Source: Lentinula raphanica (Eukaryota > Basidiomycota > Agaricomycetes > Agaricales > Omphalotaceae). Taken from it: a stretch of DNA of 64,000 nt. The notes beneath the pieces are model-generated. The model searched no databases. It was not told the origin of the DNA and saw only the letters and a program-made list of their open reading frames with translations. Below are positions 55,335-64,000 of this stretch, in pieces (position 1 is the first letter of the stretch; each line of letters opens with the position of its first letter). Both the position numbers and the translations under genes were made by a program. Where the stretch lies: positions 186,001-250,000 of the forward strand of contig JANVFP010000049.1 of assembly GCA_027919835.1 (NCBI GenBank), read 5' to 3'.

Positions 55335-56905
55335 ATGCAGTCTTACTCTTTCTCTAAACGCTCTGCCTTGCTACTCGCCATCGTCGGTGCAATCTGTTTC
55401 GCGACTGTGAGTGCTTCCAGCTCCCCAAAGAGTCTCTTTTACCTTCGCTCAACTTATACTTACACTATCTCTATCTTTCTTGCTGTAGGCGACTCCGACT
55501 CACAGCCTCGTCAAACGTGCGTCCTATGACGACGTCGCTACTGTCGGGTATGCGACTTTGAACGGAGGGTGAGTACCATTCTCTTCTTCTTCCTCTCATC
55601 TCATCTCATCTCATTTCATCATCTTCGACGCAAACATAGAACGACCGGAGGCTCTGGCGGACCCGTAACCACGGTGACGACCCTCGATGAGCTCACGAGC
55701 GCTGTGACTGGGAATAGTAGCAAGATCGTTGTGATTCAAGGTTCGTTTCTCTATGAGCATCGACTCTCGAGTCAAAGGTAGTTATTGAGGTCCGTTTTGA
55801 TGTTGACAACATGCACGATTACGGGCGACGCTGTGGTCAAAGTTGGCTCGCACACGACTGTGATCGGGGCTACAGGAAGCGGTGAGTTATGAATCCGTTC
55901 GAACCAATCGATTGTTTTCCAACACTAGGATTGAACGTTGATATAATACTTATATGATGATATTCTAGCACTCAATGGTGTCGGACTCCGAGTCCTAAAC
56001 GAAGAAAACGTCATCATCCGCAATGTGAAGATTTCCAAAGTGTTGGCGTCTGCGGGGGATGCTATCGGGGTACAAGCTTCGTCTCAGGTATGGTTGGACC
56101 ATCTTGATCTCTCTAGCGATAGAGATCATGATAAGGTGAGGCCCGGGAGGGGTTCATAGCTCTCCATGAATTAGCAGGTGTACTAATTCATGATCAAACC
56201 TCCTCATCTTCATCTTTAACTAAATATAGGACTTGTAAGCCTCCGTTTCCTTTCCTCTCCCAAATCTTCCGTCGTTTTACATTTTCCAACCCAGCTATGA
56301 CGGCCTATGCGACCTCACCCACGGCGTCACCGGCATCACCGTGACCAACAGCAAGCTCTACGACCACTGGAAAGCCTCGCTGATCGGACACTCGGACAAC
56401 AACGGCGCCCAGGACGTCGCCATCACCGTCACGATGGCGAACAACTACTGGACGGACCTGAATTCTCGTACACCCTCGTTCCGGTTTGGCCATGGGCATA
56501 TTTTCAATAATGTGTTTGATGATAATAATGATGGGATTAATACGAGGGATGGTGGGTATCTTTCGTTCTGCACGATGACAGATGTGTTTTTGTGCGCGGA
56601 GCTGATGATGATGATCATGTAGGTGCCCAGCTTCTCGTCGAGAACAACGTTTGGACGGGTACGTCTGACCAGTTATACACGTACTTCAAAGTACTCACTC
56701 TGAGGAAAACCCCACAGGAACTGATAAACCTCTGTACGACACCGACGATGGCTTTGCTGTCGCGAGAGGGAACGATTTCGGGGGAGCGACCAATACCGCA
56801 CCCGTTGGGAACTTCACCACCGCTCCGTATGCTTATACGCTCATTGCGACAGCAGACATACGAGACGCTGTCGTTCCCTCTGCGGGTCAAACTCTTGCCT
56901 TTTGA
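55335..56905 (+). CDS. Pectate lyase, polysaccharide lyase family 1
   Basis: Secreted enzyme cleaving de-esterified pectin by beta-elimination, Ca2+ dependent. Exons: 55335-55406, 55489-55568, 55640-55730, 55782-55881, 55969-56135, 56230-56234 (5 nt), 56295-56551, 56623-56658, 56718-56905; about 331 residues. Signal peptide ALLLAIVGAICFATA, with a possible Kex2 site at VKR. PL1 landmarks: VGLRVLNEENVIIRNVKI, VWLDHLDLSSDRDHDKDFYDGLCDL (split by the 5-nt exon), YDHWKASLIGHSDNN, NYWTDLNSRTPSFRFGHGHIFNN (catalytic Arg in the R-x-P-x-x-R motif). The exon 3 donor is uncertain: the family-like ending at 55740 leaves a frame mismatch, so the in-frame GTGATT donor at 55731 was used. Confidence 0.88.
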
Positions 56906-57171
56906 GAGATTGTTTCGGAATGGTTTGGAACGGAGGAATACATGGGTTAAACAAGTACAGTTTGTAAATATATGATATGAAATCGGTAGGATATGTGCAA
57001 TAGTTTGTGAAAGAACAAAGATCGATATGATATAGTACTAATCGTAGCAGGAATATAAGCAAACAAAGGCAAGAAAGTCAACTCTGAATGCAAGCAATTA
57101 TCTTAGTCAGTCTGGTAGCAATTTGCAAGAGCATCGAAACCATGAGTCCAGAATCAAGAGATCACTGCAAA

Positions 57172-58166
57172 TCATCGTGAGCGTGCGCAGCTGGATAAAC
57201 AGGTTAGACTTACCCGACCACGCTCTAACCGCTGTTTTCTCGCCTTATGAGCAGTCGGTTCCCAAACATCAAACTCGCCCGTGTACACTTTCCTCCAATA
57301 CGTAGGCAAATCCAACGGCCAGTTGAACCTCGGAAAAATCACCAACCTCGGATCGTCAAACTCTTCACATCCCAGCGCTTCAAGCATCTCCATATCCTTT
57401 GACACAATCCCCAACACCTCCAAAGTCTCAGACCGATTTAGGAGTTTCTGAATGACAGGAAGGAGATAGAAATGATCCCAGGACGATAGGATGCCGATGA
57501 TTAGGTGTTTTAAGCGCGGGAGGGCGATTAAGGCGTCCCAATCGATGGATACGCCGATGTTGACAGAAGGGGGAGAGACGATTTCGAGGTGTGTGAGGGT
57601 TTGGAAGATGGGATGGGAGAATGAGGGGAGAGAATTGGGAGCGGTTAGCATGTCGAGTTTGATTGAGAGACGCGCGAGGGAGGATGTGTTACTGGATGTG
57701 GAAGGGTTGAGGTATGCTGAAAGCATTCCTTGGGTCTGACCCGAAAGACCTTGAGCCCAACACGTCAAGTGTGTCAGCTCAGAACAAACTGCCAAGACTT
57801 TGTGTGCGTCTTCGACTGTTATGCTGTAACTGAGGTAGAGATTCTTGATTCTCTGGGAGAAGAATTCCTTTGGCTTCGCCTCGAGAGTGCGAATGAAAGC
57901 TGCAGTTCGAGTTGCAGGATGATCCAGAGCGACGGTTTCGTATATTAACCATTCCATCCTGTACGGTGTAGCATCATTATTGAGCGAAACTGAGAATCTG
58001 GGATAAATAAAAGGGGGTTGAATCACCAATATTGAGTTTGTTTACATAGTCCTGCCAACTTGACCGCCGTTCCGGGTGAACTACGGGCTGCGAACTCGAA
58101 GATCTCTCTTTCGATTTCGGGAGGGAGATTTATCACTGTTTTCTTTGAGGGAGAGTGGGATAGCAT
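57172..58166 (-). CDS. F-box protein, orphan Agaricomycete type
   Basis: Exons 58166-58027 and 57958-57172; about 308 residues. The F-box opens the protein: VINLPPEIEREIFEFAARSSP followed by AVKLAGLCK. Splicing at CGTACAG|GATGG yields YWMEWLIYETVAL, matching the usual W-x-x-P/x-LY-x-x-V continuation of this family. The rest has leucine-rich-like segments (LYLSYSITVEDAHKVLAVCSEL, LARLSIKLDML, PRLKHLIIGIL) and ends Arg/Lys-rich. F-box proteins recruit substrates to SCF ubiquitin ligases; the target is unknown. The exact C-terminus is uncertain because a GTAAGT near 57213 could begin a last intron. Confidence 0.75.
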
Positions 58167-58894
58167 CGATGTAGGGGACGAGTGTCGTCGTTGTGTAGAA
58201 TAGAGGAAGAATTAGGAGAAACAGGGGTGAACACGAAGTTTTTGACCTCGTTTCAGGTGCCATCCGTGGCCCCCGTCAGAACCGGTGCTTTCGCAGGGGC
58301 GGGCAATATCGAGGTTGAATGTCGCGGCGAGGCATGTTTGGTTATGTATTCAAAGTTAGATTGATTAATATCGCCATCCAACGAGCTATACCATTTCGAT
58401 ATCTTGGATGATTGGTCGAGTCTAAATACAACACGTTTTCGTAATCAACACTCCGCTCTCGAGGACGACCGTGAAACACGCAACGCACCGTACGTATACA
58501 TACTCATCGGAGCATTTGGGTCAGCAGTGTTAATTGGGCAAATGTCGCCGCCAACGGCTAGAGGCTCCTGAGAAACAACTAGATGGTCAATGGAGTAGTG
58601 TTGGTTGGGTCCCGGCCTGTAGAGGTGAGCCTATGAAAATGTAATCACATACCTTGATCGCACAGCCTTGTACTAGTTGCCATACTTCCCGACCCGCCTC
58701 CATTGCTGAGCTTACTATGGCAATGCTCAGCGCTCAATGCTGATACTAGTAGTTGTTCTAATTGTCCAAATGTACAGATAGAGTCGACAGCAAAGATACA
58801 TATCACAGCCAAAAGGGAACAAGCAAAGCGCTAGGGAAAGAATAAAATAAATGTGATAATGTATACACGTCCATCATCCATCCCGTACTACTTT
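58167..58894. other. Intergenic region
   Basis: F-box promoter side plus the 3' flank of the next gene on the same strand. No supportable gene, repeat or RNA. Confidence 0.5.
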
Positions 58895-61622
58895 TTACAT
58901 CATTCTGGACTCCGTTTCGCTCAACACTGACTGGAACGATTCATACGATCTTTGATCTCGAAGGGTACGATTGACATTGCTCGTACTCATGTACCCTGCG
59001 CCACGGACAGGACCAGGAATCAAGAGTCGGCTATCCACGTTATCGACGTCCGATGTCTGCACATTCCGGCTGGGATCGAGGAAACTTTCGCTGGATAAGT
59101 TGCGGTAATGAGTGCGAGGGGAAAGCGTCACTTCGAAAGGATAACCATGATGGTCTGATATCCCGGTTCGACTGTTATCGGCCCATTCGCCTTCCGGAGG
59201 ACTAGGAACAGGATGAGAACCGTCATTACTGTCTGAATAGGGCAGAGACCCGAGGCGATGGTGGCTGATATTATCACGGTGGTGAAGAAGGGGAGGCGGC
59301 GGCGGCGGAGATGGAGCTAGTAGTAAGGGCAAGGTACCACTGCGTTCGCCTCGTTGAGCATTGCGCTGGGTAAATGTCGTCACGTTATATGAAGTGGAAG
59401 GTGGAGGAGGTGGCGAATCTGATCGTGCAATGAGGACTTCTTCTGGAAGAGGGGACGAGCGGTAAGGTGGCGAAGACAACACTGGAAATGAGCCGGTGTT
59501 GTTAGAGGATGAAGATGCATTACGTGTATGGAATATCGTATAGTCTGGCGGTGATATGTCAGCCTGAGCGTGCACTGGCGGAAGGGCTCTTCTTGCATTT
59601 TGTGTTGGAGAGGTTGAGGGATCACCCTGAGATGCGCTGGGCGGTGGAGGAGGGAGAGGAGGCGGTAAAGGGGTGTAATGCTGGTAAGGTGAATGTTTGG
59701 AGGCTAACGGAGTCCCATCCGGCGGAGTAGGTAGAGGAAGATGGCGCCTGGTTGGCGGACTGGTAGCTTCACCAGAGGTGGTCTGAGCGGGCGAAGCAGA
59801 AGTTTGAAGTTTACTACTCTCATTGGAGGGATCACGCAAAACTTGATGTGCTGGGAGTGGAGGAGCAGGAGCAGGATATCGGGGCGCGGGAGGCGTAGTA
59901 CGACTAGAGACCTTGATACAGCTATGACGTTCTCGAGGTGGTGTTTTCGGAGGTGGAGAAATCTGGAGAAATGACTTAGACATCAACAGAATGAACACGC
60001 CCCAAGCACTTACCGGTCGTACAGGACTTCCAGAGCGAGGCTGCAAAGGAGAAGGAGGGATCCGACGTGAGGGTGTAGTGTGAGAGGAGCTAGACTGTGA
60101 GTACAACGTGAAATCATCCCCAGATCCTGAAATGATCATCACTTGGTGTGAATCCAGATTCGGACGATCGTTGTCATTCGTGATCAGATGCTCCGTTTCG
60201 CGATTGACGTTCGAGTCGTCGAAACCAAGATCGCTATCATCTTCATCGTCTTCACCGTCTTCCTCGTGGATAGTATCATAGTAGTCATAGCGACTCGTGG
60301 CAGGAGCAGATTCAGTGGTCGCAGTGCGTGTACCCGAAACTCTATATCCTCCCCTACGATAATTCTCCAGTGTTGAGTTCGTCTGACGAGTTCTTTCACT
60401 GGAAGCATCTATCTCGAACTTCCGTGGTGGCGAGATGGATTCAACAGGGACAGGCGCGGCTCTCCATGGCATCGGGAGTAGAATAAATGTTCGACGTATT
60501 CCTCGGACCAAGCGTGAGTTCTTCCACAAGTTCTTTCCAGGAAGAGCCCGAGTCGGTTTACTCGATTCAACATCAAATTGGGTGGAAGACGAGGATAATC
60601 GGACGTGTCCAGTGGATCGTCGTGAAGACCCGCTAGAGAACATTTCCAATGATTCCGCATTTGCTTCCGTAGGTCGATCAATGACCCATTCCCGATCGCG
60701 ATTGGCAGTTTTAATCTTCCTTGTACCAAACCCATTCCTGAACCCACGATCGACAAGTACTCGCATTCGGAGTAGAATGCTTGGAGAACCTTTCTTCTTG
60801 GACCGCCATATAAGGAGCCCTACAATGAATACTGCGGAAACAACTATTCCTACAACAACGGGCACAAGAATCTGAATCTTGTTCCATTTGCTAGGAGAGT
60901 TTGGGGCAGCCGCAACTTCGTACGAGGTTATAAATATATCAGTCTCCTCAGCAAGCAGCACCGGATTCGACTCACTGCTCAAAGCCTCAGCAATATCAAA
61001 TGTTTGATTTGCTGTCAGACTAATGAACGTCCAAGGGGGAAGGTCCATGCTGTTGGACGAATCGTACTGAACTGTCACAATCTGAATTCCTTGCTGTTGG
61101 CACGTATCCGTCCAATTAGTAGACGGTACCGTCGAGTTGGCATCACCACTGGAAAATAAACAGGCGCTCCATACGTTGAAGTAAACATTGGTGCTGTTGA
61201 GAGGTTTAAAAATATGCATTGCGCGAGCAAAGGTTCGTACCATGTACATTGATTTGGAGAAGGAAAACGGGGATTCAGTATAGCTGTTATTGGAGCGATA
61301 TGAATAACATCCAAGCCGCATCAGTGCAAAGGGTACGTACTGTCTCGCGTTGCCAAAGATCCTGAACAGCCCTCCACTTCGCCCTTCATATCGCACGGTG
61401 TTTTGCCTTGTCCATTGTTGAGCTATAGTATTGTGATGAAAACAGCTATCAAAATCTTGAAGAAATAATACAGACTGAGCTGTAATCTTGATGCTAGAAG
61501 AAATATCATCGAATCATTCAAGTACAAAAGTCTTTCTCTGTACTCACAGCATCAGCATCAGCGTCAACAAACGAAGTCAGCAGAGATATGAGTGCCAAGA
61601 AGAAAAAATAACTCCAGGACAT
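58895..61622 (-). CDS. Large single-pass membrane protein with proline-rich cytosolic tail
   Basis: Exons about 61622-61548, 61486-61341, 61284-60014, 59962-58895. Signal peptide SYFFFLALISLLTSFVDADA. The ectodomain of about 170 residues has many N-x-S/T sites, Trp and paired Cys (CLF...DTC), beginning with QQWTRQNTVRYEGRSGGLFRI. One transmembrane helix (ILVPVVVGIVVSAVFIVGLLIW) is followed by RSKKK. The cytosolic tail of over 550 residues is disordered: acidic EEDGEDDEDDSDLGFDD, then long Pro-rich runs (PPPPLPPPPPS, SPPPPPPLL) of the kind bound by SH3/WW/profilin-type partners. The intron near 61285-61341 is a multiple of three without a stop and could be retained. Wall-sensor-like design is inference. 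Confidence 0.78.
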
Positions 61623-62703
61623 AACATAGGGAAGATTAAAGAGACAAGAGATGGCCGAAAGACTGAAAGAAGCGTGAAGTACATAAGAAAATTATGCAGC
61701 ATCGTTCTCAGGCCCGAATCCGGATAATATCCACATGGTCGAAGGGAAGACGAAAGCGTCAATCAATCGCATCAATCATCACTATGTTCATCGTACTGAT
61801 ATGTACCACGATACTCAAGGTTGCGAATAGGATCCTTGTAGTAGAGCCTTGTAACTAACTATTTCGCTCCTTAACATGGGTCGTAGCTACTGAGATGGTG
61901 CAACAGTACAGGTTTTCGAAAATCATTGGCTGAACAAAAGATGTTCAAAATCAGCATGTGAAACTGCCAGTAGCTGCCAGTGTTCCCGATAACGAAAGTG
62001 TCCTTGAGTATATACCGTTATATACCTTCATTCGGCGAGGAATTCTTGTTTTCTGGGTGTGTAGTTGTGGAATTTCGTCCTCACCAGCTGACCGGAGAAA
62101 CGGACAATGAACGGGATGCCGAAGCGATATGAAGACTCCAAACTTTGAACACGTTCCATGGTTCTGGCGTCCGGTAACCTTCCTAGTCACCGGGGTTGTA
62201 GTGAGTTTGTGAACTGGATTCTGATGAAAGGCTCGTTCGGGTCTGCTTGGCCATATTGAGGCAGCTATACCATACAACAGGTACAGCTCCGTGTATGTCG
62301 AGGGTAATAGAATACCAGATCATCTTAGGAAGAGCGTCGTACCTGCGCAGAATGAGCATTGAGAATAGCTGCTGATAATGAAGGTCAGAAATAGATGGTG
62401 ATTAGTAGCAGCTAACAGCAAGAACGGTCATTAGCTGTTGATTATGGTCTAAAGGTTCCATGCTCAGCAGTAGTCATCTACATCGAGGCTACCTCCATCA
62501 GTTTAGCGTATATCTAGTCCTAGACGAGTTGTCAGAAGTCGTCCGTCCGAGTCGCTGCTAAGTTGGTCAAAATCTGGTCGTGGTTGAAGGGTGGAAGCCT
62601 GGAAGGAAATTTTAGACGCCCGAAACTCCGAAAGGCGTCAAAACCATTGGCCCATTGTCATGACTCTGCTCGCAGCCGTACGATTCTCTTAATTCCGGTC
62701 TTC
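61623..62703. other. Divergent intergenic region
   Basis: It contains the promoters of the membrane protein (-) and the transcription factor (+). A GCTGATAATGAAGG..AGCAGCTAACAGC stretch near 62365-62450 has repeated TAGCTGNTGAT-type words (62360, 62430). No gene is supportable. Confidence 0.5.
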
Positions 62704-64000
62704 ATGTTCGCGGTCGACGAGGATTCAGAACCTCAAGCAGGGCACAAAAAGCCGAGACTCCCAAATGCATGTACTCATTGCCGCTCGAAGAAAAGTAGGT
62801 ACTCAAGTATTTCATCCATTTTCTTCAAATTCCTTGCCAGATCATATTGCCACGTCTGCAAGTGATTTACTTTTGCTTTTGCTAGTCAAATGTGAGCGGT
62901 CTTTCTGCAAACAAGCAGGATATGTCTCTGACCGGTAATTCAAGGTGACAGTGCAATCATGCCTAACAACATATGCTCAAATTGCATCGCCTATGACATT
63001 GAATGTACTCGTGAACCCATGAAGGTAAAAAAGATTGCAGAATATGTGCTCTTGGTTACTGACTGAAGTCTCAGAAACGTCGTCCACGGATCGGGTAGGT
63101 CACTCCTGCTTTTACGAACGGGCAATGAGTAGTAGATTCACTGACTTGCGATCCCATTCGGATTTTTCATAGACCTTCTCCACGTTCGATTCATACCACT
63201 GTGGATGCAATACTGTCCACTAGAAGGCGCTTCGAGGTACCGAAAGACCCGGCGATAGTCAAAGGGATCTTAGTTGATCTGGCAAACTACGTTCGAGTTC
63301 TTGAAGAAGATATTGCTCGTCTGCGACAAGAGCTGGGACAAAAATCCCCATCTGCCCAAGACGACTCGTCTCTTGTACTATCCCAACCCCACTCACAGCG
63401 AGAGACTTTTCAATCTGTACATGACCTTTCTGATGCCGACGATCCTGTTGACGAACTCACTCGGGATTTCAAAGTGTTTGGTTATTATGATAACAGTATC
63501 CGACACTACGGGGCTACCAGCACTAGGCACTTTATTGAATCTGCATTGGACGTCAAAAAGGAATACACAAGTGATGCGCGCTTGGTAGATATACATACCT
63601 CTTTCAAACGGCGAGAATTTTGGAGCATCCAGCCGGTTGGTGTCCCTCACTTGCGAGATATATTCAATTCACCAGTGTCTAGTGGCAAAAAATCAAATCT
63701 GACAACCCACCCCCCTTTGAGTTTCCGCCTGGCGATTTGATGACAGAGCTGATCGAACTGTATTTCACTCAATCTAATCCATATCTGCCTATCCTGTATC
63801 GGCCCTCCTTCCTTCAATCCATGTCAGAGGGTGTTCATCTCAGAGATCGCTATTTTGGTGCACTGGTCCTCGCTGTGTGTGCTTTGGGTGCCCGTTTTTC
63901 AGATGACCCTCGTGTTCTGGAAGACTACACCACGTCTAAACATTCCAGTGGCTGGAAATGGATACATCAAATTCCACCTATGAAACAGTCTTTCGATGAG
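62704..64000 (+). CDS. Zn2Cys6 fungal transcription factor, 5' part (3' end outside window)
   Basis: Nuclear regulator with a Gal4-type binuclear zinc cluster and a fungal-specific transcription factor domain. Exons: 62704-62794, 62886-62898 (13 nt), 62952-63024, 63075-63094 (20 nt), 63173-63635, 63683 to beyond the window. Spliced zinc cluster: ACTHCRSKKIKCERAIMPNNICSNC then IAYDIEC (positions 22-53), matching C-x2-C-x6-C-x9-C-x2-C-x6-C. A linker with KKRRPRIG and a coiled-coil LANYVRVLEEDIARLRQELG follow. The middle domain starts at PPPFEFPPGDLMTELIELYF and PYLPILYRPSFLQS, with VLAVCALGARFSDDPRVL, as in XlnR-like basidiomycete regulators. No stop occurs before the window ends. Target genes unknown. 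Confidence 0.9.

Overview
The window is nuclear DNA of a filamentous basidiomycete, most likely an Agaricomycete. Genes lie on both strands, nearly all are interrupted by 45-70 nt GT-AG introns, and the gene set is typical: PDR-type ABC transporter, Hsp110, Kre6/Skn1, RBR ubiquitin ligase, PL1 pectate lyase, NACHT-ankyrin protein, F-box protein, Zn2Cys6 regulator and orphan secreted proteins. Gene models were assembled by eye from splice sites and reading-frame phase; boundaries may be off by a base or two.

Layout. 0-13.6 kb is mostly conserved housekeeping: the 3' part of a PDR transporter (+), Hsp110/SSE1 (-), a small secreted protein (+), a SAM methyltransferase (-) and a KRE6/SKN1 glucan-synthesis protein (-). 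Two unusual non-coding repeat clusters lie between them. 14.1-21.1 kb is a decaying segmental duplication: an Arf-like GTPase gene beside a secreted-protein gene, then a second pair with a broken GTPase, then a third GTPase remnant. 21.7-31.1 kb holds a single-pass membrane protein, an AIM6-like phosphodiesterase, an Ariadne-type RBR ligase, a MITE-like element with a telomere-like interior, and a four-helix sensor-like membrane protein.

31.1-46.3 kb is the accessory heart of the window. Four tandem members of an orphan secreted family (one lacking its central domain) share conserved leader DNA. They are followed by two tandem type 2 glycosyltransferases with nearly identical cores and different C-terminal tails. 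47.4-51.0 kb is an AT-rich insert-like island with a NACHT-ankyrin gene (-) that carries an in-frame 15-bp minisatellite. Diverged direct repeats flank it. 51.8-64 kb has a DUF2470-type membrane protein, a three-copy non-coding repeat, a pectate lyase with a 5-nt exon, an F-box protein, a large single-pass membrane protein and the 5' part of a Zn2Cys6 transcription factor.

Functionally, several genes point to the cell surface and its surroundings (Kre6, two GT2 enzymes, pectate lyase, many secreted or single-pass proteins). I see no biosynthetic cluster. The most unusual content is the recent local duplication with partial deletion in three adjacent blocks, and the repeat-bearing NACHT gene in its own island.
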